Assembly (NCBI GenBank): GCA_004353515.1
Contig: SMNZ01000004.1
Span: 264,360-328,359 of the forward strand
DNA length: 64,000 nucleotides
Direction of reading: 5' to 3'
Source of the DNA: Alteromonadaceae bacterium M269
Lineage (GTDB): Bacteria > Pseudomonadota > Gammaproteobacteria > Enterobacterales > Alteromonadaceae
In this document: positions 44,378 through 52,755 of the stretch, piece by piece
Layout of the letters: the number at the start of each line of letters is the position of its first letter
How positions within the stretch are numbered: position 1 is the first letter of the stretch
The notes under the pieces: model-generated
What the model was told of the DNA's origin: nothing
The model's database searches: none
Seen by the model: only the letters and a program-made list of their open reading frames with translations
Program-made: the position numbers and the translations under genes

Positions 44378-45613
44378 TCAATTAAGTTGTAATCGGGTAC
44401 GATTTTTGTGTTCTGGTAATTCGGAGAGAATAATGCGGTCACCAGCCGATAATCCGTTCTTCACTTCAATAAAATTCTGATTCGCCAAACCAAATTCAAT
44501 TGATGTACGCACGGCTTCTTGGTCAACGATTTTAAAAATGCTAGCTTTACCGACACCTGTTGCGGCAGGCCCGCGTTTGAGCATAAGAGTGTCGAGTCTT
44601 GTTGCTGTAATGATTTCAACATCCACGCGCTGATTGGCGCGTAAACCGGGTGCTTCACTGTTATTTAATGCAATCACCAAAGTCAGCGAAGTGTCAGCTT
44701 CATTAGCGAGGATACGTTGTAACTTCCCATCAAGGTTCCCCGCAGAAGACTGCACATTAACCCTCTGTCCGGATGCCAGTTGTGGAGCGTAAAAATCAGA
44801 AAGGGTCGCCTCAACCTGAAACGCATGTTGCCCTGCCACTGACGCAAGAACATCTCCCACATTAAAACGCACACCAGGCTGGTCAGCCAAGGTTGTGATC
44901 AAGCCTTTACGTGGCGCTCGTACGGTGGCTAAGTCCACCAGCTTTGCCTGTTCATCACGTCGTTTTAACAGAATTGAAATATCCAACTCCATACGTTCAA
45001 CCTCGGCAGCTTTACGTTTTTCCAACAGCTCCAAGGTCACACCAAGTTGTTCAATTTCTACATTAGCGCGTTGGACATTCAGTTGAGCTTCCAACAGATC
45101 GCCCTCAGACGCAGCTCCGAGTTTGGATAGTCGTAGCATCCGACTTTCCTGAGCCTGTCGACTTTTTAAATCAATGATACGAAGCTTTCTATCAGAGTCA
45201 GCTTGATGGTATGCCTGATCCAGCTCCAGGCTTTTACTGCGCAATTGCGCTTGCGCCTGAACAATTTGGCCATTGAGATCATCCAGTGCAATTTGAGCGG
45301 CATCGACCTTTAGTTGAAGTAATACATCGCCCTCTTCCACTTCGTCGCCGAGATTAACAAGTACTTCCGTCACTTCTGCATCAATAGGCGCAGCAATTGT
45401 ATCAGTAAAAGCTGGATGCAAAGACCCAACCGCACTGATAGAAGCATTCAAATCACCACGAACAACGGTACCAAATCGAATGTCATCGACACTTACACCA
45501 GGACGCACCGCATCACGAACCAAGTAACCAGCAACAGCCAACACCGTTATTACTGTCAACATAGTGATCAGCTTTCGTCTCTTTGCATGTTGTGTATTTC
45601 TTATCCTATCCAT
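44378..45613 (-). CDS. Periplasmic adaptor (HlyD/MacA-like) of the ABC exporter
   Basis: The start is placed at the ATG at 45613, following AGAAGAG; an in-frame TTG extension to 45649 would overlap the promoter box. The 411-residue protein has an N-terminal membrane anchor (about 17-38), a lipoyl-like hairpin region (APIDAEVTEVLVNLGDEVEEGDVLL), a long coiled coil (about 105-230) and beta-barrel domains, the layout of MacA/AcrA-type adaptors. It connects inner-membrane permeases to an outer-membrane channel; no TolC-like gene is present in this operon. It is the first gene of the eight-gene leftward operon. Confidence 0.9.
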   Translation of the reverse strand: MDRIRNTQHAKRRKLITMLTVITVLAVAGYLVRDAVRPGVSVDDIRFGTVVRGDLNASISAVGSLHPAFTDTIAAPIDAEVTEVLVNLGDEVEEGDVLLQLKVDAAQIALDDLNGQIVQAQAQLRSKSLELDQAYHQADSDRKLRIIDLKSRQAQESRMLRLSKLGAASEGDLLEAQLNVQRANVEIEQLGVTLELLEKRKAAEVERMELDISILLKRRDEQAKLVDLATVRAPRKGLITTLADQPGVRFNVGDVLASVAGQHAFQVEATLSDFYAPQLASGQRVNVQSSAGNLDGKLQRILANEADTSLTLVIALNNSEAPGLRANQRVDVEIITATRLDTLMLKRGPAATGVGKASIFKIVDQEAVRTSIEFGLANQNFIEVKNGLSAGDRIILSELPEHKNRTRLQLN

Positions 45614-45644
45614 AACCGAACTCTTCTCTAAGTTCAGTCTTATA

Positions 45645-45660
45645 GACAAATACTATGCCA
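45645..45660 (-). promoter_or_regulatory. Sigma-54-type promoter for the exporter operon
   Basis: On the minus strand the sequence reads TGGCATAGTATTTGTC: GG and the TTG of the -12 element have the fixed sigma-54 spacing, with one departure (TTGT in place of TTGC). A start site about 12 bases on would give a leader of roughly 20 nucleotides before the ATG at 45613. The operon encodes an NtrC-family activator, which supports the reading. Confidence 0.5.
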
Positions 45661-45767
45661 GCTTAACACGAAACAATTAAGCAGCTGTTTTAATTGGATT
45701 TTTTAAAATATAGGTAAGAATATTGTAGAAAGAAAATCGAAATTGATCGTACGGCTATGAACAGCAC

Positions 45768-45783
45768 CGTCCGGTATCGGACG
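45768..45783. promoter_or_regulatory. Perfect palindrome, candidate enhancer for the NtrC-type regulator
   Basis: CGTCCG-GTAT-CGGACG is a perfect 6-bp inverted repeat with a 4-bp spacer. It lies about 110-140 bp upstream of the sigma-54-like box at 45645-45660, the usual distance for an NtrC-family enhancer. It is also GC-rich in an AT-rich gap. It could equally belong to the divergent FN3 gene's control region. Confidence 0.5.
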
Positions 45784-45946
45784 CTTACCTCCAGAAGTTG
45801 ATCCGCCGCTTCAGAGAAACCTATTTTATGCAATTGAGAAGAAAGTAATTTTTTTACCAAGACAATAAACTCAAAGGCAAAAATAATGTCCAATATACCG
45901 TCCATGTATGGGACACATTTTTATTTTCAACCTAACAAGGAAATGG

Positions 45947-47422
45947 ATGGTAGTTATGATTTTTTTCAAAAAACATTCCCCTCTTTTATCTTTAACACTT
46001 TATCTATTATTTTCCACCAGCTTTTTTAGCAATGACGCCAACGCAGCCCAATGCGAGAGAAAATTTGCAAATGATAGGTCCTTTTATGAATGTGACGGCG
46101 TCGCAGTAACGCAGCGAGTAGGCGCTATAACGAATAGGCGCGTAACCGGAATAGATGACTTTCGAGTCTTAGAAGACCGTGTTATTTGGCGACACATTGA
46201 AAGAAGCAGTATTGGTTCACCAACCCAAACATCTCGTTCCCAATATTTTACAAATACCTTTTCGGGAGATAGCCTAACCAGTTTCACTCAACAGACGCTG
46301 AACAACTCAAGAAACCGACAGATATTGTCAGAAGTTCAAACTGATGGCTCTAGAGCAGTTTGGCGATTCTCTGCGGAAAGTATTGGATCTTGCGGTGTAG
46401 CTTGCACGTCACAAGCCGCATACTATTATATTTGTTTAGGAGACCAAAGCTTTCCATCTAGACCCATTACTCAAATACAAAATAGAGGACTAGGTCGACA
46501 AGAAAGATTATCTAATTTCGTTTTTGACTTCGAGCTTAGTAGCGCAACATGGACATTCTTCAATGGAGTAAGCACAAACAACCATCAAAAAGATTTAGAT
46601 CCTTGTGTCGCTCCAAGTTCACCAGCTTTTGTTGAAGCTACTGTTAACGGTCAAACAGTCAATATCTCTTGGGATAATGTTACAGAAGCCACGCATTACG
46701 ATAGAGAAGTTAGTATTAATGGCGCTAGCTGGCAAAATCGTAGAACATATGATCAGCCACAAACTTCAGCGGTCTTTACTAATCAACAACCTCGTGAGTA
46801 TCAATATCGTGTAAGAGCTTGCAATGATATTGGATGTTCAGACTGGACGGCATCAGGCCGTGTTTCTGTGCAAGCGACAATACCAACAGCACCTTCGTCA
46901 GTAAACGCTTCCGTAAGTAATAGCGATGACATCACTATTTCTTGGTCAAACGTCTCAATCGCTACACACTATGAGAGAGAAGTTAGGATAAACGGTGGCG
47001 GTTGGCAAAACAATAGACGCTACAATCAGCCTCAAACCTCGGTAACTTTTACGAATCAACAACCCCGTAGCTACCAGTATCGAGTAAGAGCTTGTAACGC
47101 AGCGGGATGCTCTGGTTGGACGTTCTCAGGACAAGTGACTGTGCAGGCAACATTACCGTCACCTCCTTCATCTGTCGGCGCAGTTATAAACAATGGTGAT
47201 GATATTACTATCTCTTGGTCTAATGTTTCCATAGCAACACATTATGAACGAGAAGTCAGTATCAATGGCGGCGCTTGGCAAAACAATAGAACCTATAACC
47301 AACCACAGACTTCAGTCACATTCTTCAATCAACAGTCACGTTCATATCGCTATCGCGTGAGAGCTTGCAATACAGCGGGATGTTCAGGTTGGAGAACATC
47401 AGGCAGCGTAACAGTTAACTAA
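45947..47422 (+). CDS. Secreted protein with three C-terminal fibronectin type III-like repeats
   Basis: The start at 45947 is preceded by AAGGA at five bases and gives a signal peptide (about 1-34, ending NDANAAQ); an upstream ATG at 45908 adds a segment before the signal and was rejected. The 491-residue protein has an N-terminal unknown domain (about 35-220) with several cysteines (YECDG, GSCGVAC, YICLG), then three FN3-like repeats of about 90 residues, each carrying SIN/RINGxxWQN, QPQTSxxF and YRVRACN..GCS. Such repeats usually mediate binding to surfaces, sugars or proteins. The gene ends at a strong terminator. Confidence 0.8.
   Translation: MVVMIFFKKHSPLLSLTLYLLFSTSFFSNDANAAQCERKFANDRSFYECDGVAVTQRVGAITNRRVTGIDDFRVLEDRVIWRHIERSSIGSPTQTSRSQYFTNTFSGDSLTSFTQQTLNNSRNRQILSEVQTDGSRAVWRFSAESIGSCGVACTSQAAYYYICLGDQSFPSRPITQIQNRGLGRQERLSNFVFDFELSSATWTFFNGVSTNNHQKDLDPCVAPSSPAFVEATVNGQTVNISWDNVTEATHYDREVSINGASWQNRRTYDQPQTSAVFTNQQPREYQYRVRACNDIGCSDWTASGRVSVQATIPTAPSSVNASVSNSDDITISWSNVSIATHYEREVRINGGGWQNNRRYNQPQTSVTFTNQQPRSYQYRVRACNAAGCSGWTFSGQVTVQATLPSPPSSVGAVINNGDDITISWSNVSIATHYEREVSINGGAWQNNRTYNQPQTSVTFFNQQSRSYRYRVRACNTAGCSGWRTSGSVTVN
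46614..47419 (+). repeat. Three tandem ~270-bp repeats encoding FN3-like domains
   Basis: Units run approximately 46614-46887, 46888-47157 and 47158-47419. The second and third are most alike, sharing for example DDITISWSNVSIATHYEREV at protein level, whereas the first has diverged. This implies a recent duplication of the last unit and possible copy-number variation between strains. Confidence 0.8.
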
Positions 47423-47436
47423 GTGAATATGTAAGC

Positions 47437-47467
47437 AAGAGAGCTAACACCACATTAGCTCTCTTTT
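47437..47467 (+). terminator. Intrinsic terminator after the FN3-repeat gene
   Basis: An 11-bp perfect stem (AAGAGAGCTAA at 47437-47447, TTAGCTCTCTT at 47455-47465) with a 7-base loop and a trailing T-rich end starts 15 bases after the stop at 47422. The stop codon of the convergent LolA-like gene is only 3 bases beyond, so it probably serves both directions. Confidence 0.85.
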
Positions 47468-47469
47468 AC

Positions 47470-48228
47470 TTACTCGTTAACGCCTATCGCTCGATTGAAG
47501 TAGCTCACTGCAAAGTAATCTACAGGAAGCGTTTCATCAAAAACGATGGCGTTGACGGTTGTTGTCCCAAGCCATTTGTTTTGTTCTAAATTCCAATTTT
47601 CTGACTGATATGATTTCATCATGCCAGCAGTATTTTTCCATCGCTTATGACGAGTTTCGATAGGTATAGCTGTGTTATCAATGTCAGGATGAAAAGCACG
47701 GAAATCACGATTTACCTCAAGAGTTCCTGAAGCCGGATTCATTAAGTAGTATTTCACAAAGCCGTCGCTCAGCGTCACTTTAATCAGATGATAATCCGTT
47801 TTACCTTTAGCTTCTTTTCCAAGTAACTCCACTCTATGCCCTTCCGCACGCAAATCTTTGAGTACGTAAAGCTTTCCTGGAAGCTGGATACCATGAACAA
47901 GTGCTTGAGCCTTTTCTCCATGAATTATTTTTGCAGTGCTCATTTCAGGATGCCATTGCCAACCTCGTTCGCCATCAAAAGCTTCAGTAAAAACACGAGA
48001 CTCGCCATCATAGATATCTATTCGCATTTGGCCGCTCCTTGTCACTCGATAAATACCATTCAATTCAAAATCAGGCTCCTTTATATGCAGTTGATAAGTC
48101 ATTGAGTGGATGTTTTTTCGTATTCCAGATGGATCCTCAAACTCCTCATTGAGTTCCAATAGATTCTCTAAGGTTTTTGACCAAACATTGACGCTCACGA
48201 CCAACAATAAATATGAAAAAATGCGCAC
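47470..48228 (-). CDS. LolA-like outer-membrane lipoprotein-sorting family protein
   Basis: A 252-residue exported protein (signal peptide about 1-17, VSVNVWS) with the open beta-barrel pattern of the LolA/LppX-like family: SMTYQLHIKEPDFELNGIYRVTRSGQMRIDIYDG (here in part), FDGERGWQWHPE and YYLMNPASGTLEVNRD. These proteins carry lipidic molecules across the periplasm; the real LolA is usually shorter and sits elsewhere, so this is a paralogue of unknown cargo. It is the last gene of the strand group that includes the ABC-M1 fusion, 72 bp away. Confidence 0.72.
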   Translation of the reverse strand: MRIFSYLLLVVSVNVWSKTLENLLELNEEFEDPSGIRKNIHSMTYQLHIKEPDFELNGIYRVTRSGQMRIDIYDGESRVFTEAFDGERGWQWHPEMSTAKIIHGEKAQALVHGIQLPGKLYVLKDLRAEGHRVELLGKEAKGKTDYHLIKVTLSDGFVKYYLMNPASGTLEVNRDFRAFHPDIDNTAIPIETRHKRWKNTAGMMKSYQSENWNLEQNKWLGTTTVNAIVFDETLPVDYFAVSYFNRAIGVNE

Positions 48229-48300
48229 GACTTTACCTACTTAAGTTTCATGTTTAACTTTTGAAGTAGAGTCGAGCGCCGCCCAAGAAAAGTTTGTTTT

Positions 48301-51300
48301 CTATGACTCCTGTTCTGATTTATTGAGCAAAATAGAAATATCACTTTGGAGCAACAATTGATCGATAAGCTGATGGTGCGCTTGTTCGGTGTGTCGCTTT
48401 AGAGCTCTGACAAAGTCCATAGAAGTTGCTGGTGTTTTAGGATAAGCATGCTCTTCAAAAAGCTGTTTTATCGCAGCTAGAATAGGCTCATCTCCCATAG
48501 CCTCTCTCAATCTCGAGAAAACCAAAGTCGCACGCGAATATTGGTCATGTGACTCTTCTGCATCCACTAACGCCAGCGTTGGTCTGCTTGAGCGCGCTTG
48601 CCCAATGCGGTATCGCCCTTCTTCGTATTCAAACAATGCTTGTGCAGTCTCATTGCCATACCGGCGCTCTAACATAACGAGCTCAACATACTTCGCCATA
48701 GACTCAATCAAGAAGCTACGGTCATTATATGCACCACTGCCAATTAAATGCCCAAACCACTGATGTGCGGTTTCATGAACCGTCCTTCTGTAGCGTTGGT
48801 CAAAGCCTGCTTTTTCACTGGGCTTTGCTCTGAATCCAACACGATTGTTAATCAGTATGGTTTGAGGCAATGCGTACCCAGTTGGACCAATATTGGGAAA
48901 TGCAATCAAGTTCAATTGCTCACCTGGATAAGAATGGATGTTATCTTCAAACCATTTGATGGTGTCCTGCATCGCGGTCATATGCAGATCAGATGCTTCA
49001 TCAGGCTTAGGTGCATAAATCTTCAAATCAATATTCTGATAAATACGTTCGACTGGCTCAAAAGGCACCGACAACCATACAGGAATATTGCGTATTGCTT
49101 GTGATGTCTCATATTCGAAATAACGACGTTTCCCTTCGACCCAATCACGTATCAACGCTCCCTGTGCAATTGCATATTGGTCATCGCGAGTTGAAACACG
49201 TGTTTTCATCTCAACAAAATCGTATCTACCATCAATAGTTTGATCTAAAGAATAATATTCAGAAGGCAATACAACGTCAGTCGGTGCCATTCCATATTCT
49301 TCCCTTATCTCATTACTACGGATCATCGCATTTCGGTTAAAACCAATATGCGGTAACAATGGAACAGAACGAATATAAGTAAAATCGGGTTTTACGATAT
49401 GGTGTAAATCAGCAGGTAGCAGCGAAGGCTGACGATACTCAAATTTGACCTTTAACTTCAGCTCTTCTCCCTGATTCATAGGGCGTTCAAGCTTAAAGAC
49501 TCTTTGGTTCAGTCTTTCATCGTAAAGTTCAAGTTCAGCGCCATCTAACGAAGCTTCACTAAATAGCGTGTTTCCCCAACCGCCAACTAACACCTTGTGA
49601 ATAGGTTCATTCGAAGGATTTGTTAGCGTATAGGTTAACTCAAAGGCCGCATATCCTTGTTGAGGATAGATATCGACAACCGAATCAACCGCATTTACTG
49701 TCGGCTGGGCTATATCAAGCCAATGGCTATACTCTCGCTCATAGTCGATACGCCAAATCCGACTTTGCTCAGCTGTCACTAAGGGTACTTCACTTGATAT
49801 CTGGTGCGAAAAAATCCCCATAGCCGAGACAATGGATAAGATGCTAACTCCCAATACCGCAAAGGATGATTTTACTTTGCTCATCGAAAAATTATTAATG
49901 CCAACATCGCGATGGGAGAAAGCCACTGCGATGCTCAACAAAGCCAGAGAAATGATCAGCCAGAATACTGAATAAGGCAATATCGTGGACATACTGCCAC
50001 TGTATCCCCAAAACATATCAGGAGGTGAAACAGGAATGGTAAAGATATCCCAAAGTGGGTGCGTAACCCCCAGAGCTTGCATCAATGGCGAAAATTTCAC
50101 TAACAGAACCAAGAAGATAATGAGCATCGCGATAAGTCGCTGATGAATTAGTGTATGAATAGCGACAAAAACTATGGCCATAGTTATCAGGGACAAATAG
50201 CTAAGACTAAACTGTGCCAAGTAATGCGTTGGCACAACCACACTACCAGCAATAGCCTCCGCAACAAAAGCTCCCATTGCTGCCAGCACTGCAACAAAGG
50301 CCAACAAGAGCATTAAGCTTAAGAGGTGACTTACGCTCAAAATCAAAGATTTAATCGGCGCAACCGATATCAGCTCAGCCATATCACTGGCTTTACTACG
50401 CCAACAAATCTGCCAAGAGAATAGTAGTGTGAGTAAGCTGCCCATGATAGGGATTAAATCCCAAGCAACCCGATTCAATGCATCAAAGCTGGTTGGTTCA
50501 AGAACTGACATAGCTTCCGCGTAACCTATACCAGATAATATTTCTTCAAACACTAGTACTGGCCAGCCACACAAGAGCAATATATTAAGTTTATTCGTGA
50601 GAATACCCTGAATGTCATTCAAGATAAGGCGCCCTAATATGCATAAACTTTGAGGACTTTGAATTACCCGTTGGTATCGAAACCCTGCGGTACTCTCGAA
50701 AGCTAGCTGTTCAGGCAGTTCTTCTTGCACTGTTTTTCCGCTCCGCTTGAATAGATTGAACTCAAAAGGTTTCGTACTTAAAGCTAGTTTTAAGAGTATG
50801 AGTGAAGCAACCAAACAACCGATTCTATTGGCTAGTAAAGATGGGTTAAATAACGTTAATTCTCCCTCTTGCTGGAGACCAGCCATTAAAGCGGTAATGC
50901 CATAGGGATCAAAAATCTGCATGAAAGTCATTAGATTTTCATTAACTACTTTACTACCGGCAAGAATCGGTGATCCGGTCATGCTAGCTAGAATGGTGTA
51001 GCCTAACCAAAACAGTATAAAAACAACGTAGATCAAAAATGTGCTGTTGAACTTTTCCACAACCCAAAGAGAAAAAGAGGCAAGTAAAGCAACGACAGGT
51101 AAGCCTAAAAAAAACCAGTTAAAAAGAGCAAAGAGAACTACATTAGCTTCGAGGTTAGCGTGAAGCGCAAAAATTAGATCACAACAAGCTAAAAAGCCCC
51201 ATTGAAAAAGCACCAATGTCAGCCAGCGAGAATAGAGGCGTTGATTATGCGTAATAGGAGCGACAGATATTAGCTCATGCATATTAGATAGCCTGTCACG

Positions 51301-51516
51301 TGCATACATAACGGGAGATATGGCAGCGAACGCTAGAGGGAGTGCCAACATTAGCAACCCCATACTTATCATTTGCATTTGCTTCAATGGCAGGTCACTA
51401 ATCGATCCGGTTCCTTCAGCCAATACCAAAGCAAATAAGCTCATGAGAGTACCCGTTATCCATACCAATGGCTGTCGGATAAAGAACTTAGATTCATTTA
51501 AGATCAGCGATTTCAT
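48301..51516 (-). CDS. ABC permease fused to an M1-family aminopeptidase
   Basis: The N-terminal half (about 1-560) holds a dozen or more hydrophobic helices in two ABC-2-type permease blocks. The C-terminal half (about 600-1071) is a periplasmic M1 metallopeptidase with zinc motif HETAH (His914, Glu915, His918) and third ligand Glu938 in LIESMAKY. The spacing from the second His to that Glu is 19 residues, one more than in classical M1 enzymes, as seen in this fused group. The gene overlaps the ATPase gene by 4 bp (ATGA) and belongs to one export unit. Peptide processing coupled to transport is the likely role; the substrate is unknown. The divergent LytS/LytR-type pair is a candidate regulator. 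Confidence 0.9.
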   Translation of the reverse strand: MKSLILNESKFFIRQPLVWITGTLMSLFALVLAEGTGSISDLPLKQMQMISMGLLMLALPLAFAAISPVMYARDRLSNMHELISVAPITHNQRLYSRWLTLVLFQWGFLACCDLIFALHANLEANVVLFALFNWFFLGLPVVALLASFSLWVVEKFNSTFLIYVVFILFWLGYTILASMTGSPILAGSKVVNENLMTFMQIFDPYGITALMAGLQQEGELTLFNPSLLANRIGCLVASLILLKLALSTKPFEFNLFKRSGKTVQEELPEQLAFESTAGFRYQRVIQSPQSLCILGRLILNDIQGILTNKLNILLLCGWPVLVFEEILSGIGYAEAMSVLEPTSFDALNRVAWDLIPIMGSLLTLLFSWQICWRSKASDMAELISVAPIKSLILSVSHLLSLMLLLAFVAVLAAMGAFVAEAIAGSVVVPTHYLAQFSLSYLSLITMAIVFVAIHTLIHQRLIAMLIIFLVLLVKFSPLMQALGVTHPLWDIFTIPVSPPDMFWGYSGSMSTILPYSVFWLIISLALLSIAVAFSHRDVGINNFSMSKVKSSFAVLGVSILSIVSAMGIFSHQISSEVPLVTAEQSRIWRIDYEREYSHWLDIAQPTVNAVDSVVDIYPQQGYAAFELTYTLTNPSNEPIHKVLVGGWGNTLFSEASLDGAELELYDERLNQRVFKLERPMNQGEELKLKVKFEYRQPSLLPADLHHIVKPDFTYIRSVPLLPHIGFNRNAMIRSNEIREEYGMAPTDVVLPSEYYSLDQTIDGRYDFVEMKTRVSTRDDQYAIAQGALIRDWVEGKRRYFEYETSQAIRNIPVWLSVPFEPVERIYQNIDLKIYAPKPDEASDLHMTAMQDTIKWFEDNIHSYPGEQLNLIAFPNIGPTGYALPQTILINNRVGFRAKPSEKAGFDQRYRRTVHETAHQWFGHLIGSGAYNDRSFLIESMAKYVELVMLERRYGNETAQALFEYEEGRYRIGQARSSRPTLALVDAEESHDQYSRATLVFSRLREAMGDEPILAAIKQLFEEHAYPKTPATSMDFVRALKRHTEQAHHQLIDQLLLQSDISILLNKSEQES

Positions 51517-52367
51517 GCTTGAGCCCTCCTTAGTTCAAGGAAGTAGCAATCTTGTAAACTAGCTGATTCGGGTTTTGCGCTAGGCTCAGGCTGTTCGTCG
51601 GCATAAACTCGATAACAGCTTTCCCCAAACTGGTAACTTTTACTCAAGATAATCGCATCATCTGATGGAGTTTCGTCTGTTACCCAGACTTTCCCATCAA
51701 GCTTATCTATTAATCCTCTTACACCAGCACTCTGTATAATCTGCCCTTTGTTAATCATGGCAACATGAGGACAAAGGTTTTCAATGTCTTCAACGATATG
51801 AGTCGACAATAAAACCAACTTTTGTTCGCTGAGATGAATCAACAAGCTATGTAAACTTTCACGCTCTGATGGATCTAAACCAGCAGTGGGCTCATCCATA
51901 ATCACGAGCTCAGGATCACCTAACAATGCCTGCGCAATTCCAAATCGCTGTCGCATGCCCCCTGAAAATGTTGATACCTTTTTATTGGCAACATCACTCA
52001 AGTTAGTTAATGCTAATAAGCTGTCTATCTGCTTTTGTTGTTCACTCTTATCGTTAATTCCTTTGAGTACCGCCATATGCTTCAACAGAGCTAAGCAGCT
52101 CATATTCGGGTAAACACCGAAGTATTGAGGCAAGTATCCAAGCTTTTTTCTCAAACTCATGGGCTCGCTGAGCACATCTATTCCAGCAAAATCAACGTAA
52201 CCGCTATCGGGCGGTTGAATACAAGCGAGCGTTCGCATTAGTGTGGATTTTCCAGCACCGTTGGGGCCCAGTAAACCAACCATGCCTTTAGGGAGTGTTA
52301 GATTGATATCGCTAAGAGCACGTGTGCCATCTACATAAGTTTTACTGAGTTTTTGAATGGATAACAT
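51513..52367 (-). CDS. ABC transporter ATP-binding protein for the permease-peptidase fusion
   Basis: A 284-residue ATPase with Walker A GPNGAGKST (about 35-43), signature FSGGMRQRFG, Walker B LVIMDEPTAGLDP and switch His in STHIVED. It belongs to the DrrA/CcmA-like class that partners ABC-2 permeases. The 3' end overlaps the fusion gene by 4 bp, making coupled translation likely. The C-terminal tail (about 215-284) shows a sequence-diverse regulatory domain. A weak ribosome binding site precedes the ATG. Confidence 0.92.
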   Translation of the reverse strand: MLSIQKLSKTYVDGTRALSDINLTLPKGMVGLLGPNGAGKSTLMRTLACIQPPDSGYVDFAGIDVLSEPMSLRKKLGYLPQYFGVYPNMSCLALLKHMAVLKGINDKSEQQKQIDSLLALTNLSDVANKKVSTFSGGMRQRFGIAQALLGDPELVIMDEPTAGLDPSERESLHSLLIHLSEQKLVLLSTHIVEDIENLCPHVAMINKGQIIQSAGVRGLIDKLDGKVWVTDETPSDDAIILSKSYQFGESCYRVYADEQPEPSAKPESASLQDCYFLELRRAQA

Positions 52368-52755
52368 AAGTTTGACCAGTACTTAAATAAGGTGGTTTCA
52401 ACTTAGGTTTGGCAGGATAAAGTCACAAGCGATGGATGTTCAAACGTACTTTTTAGATGACAAACACCCAAATAGGCTATTTTTTTAGCCCAAATTCAGC
52501 CGTTCGTGATATATGATATCAAATGCAGTGGTTTACAGAGTTCCTAAAAGTACTAAAACAAGCGAGCCAAAATGCTCTGCAGCCTCTATAAATAAAAGGG
52601 GTTCGCCTCATAACATTGAATCGATACTGGTTAGTAGTAGCAAGAGGATGTTTGAACTTTCATCATCAAAAAGTGGAGTTTCATCAAATTAAAAAGACAA
52701 AGACCATTGATACCATTAAGGTTTAGTAGCACACCACTTAACACTCAAGGAAAAT
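52368..52755. other. Divergent regulatory gap between the ABC-M1 operon and the LytS/LytR-type pair
   Basis: About 390 bases without a gene. A short hairpin with T-only loop, GGCTA-TTTTTT-TAGCC at 52475-52490, is the only clear structure. The gap must contain both divergent promoters and probably the LytTR-type binding sites, but no direct repeat was convincing by eye. Confidence 0.5.

Noticed and set aside
52475..52490. Hairpin with an all-T loop in the 52.4-52.7 kb gap as a terminator
   Set aside because: Both flanking genes start away from the gap, so there is no transcript here that needs ending.
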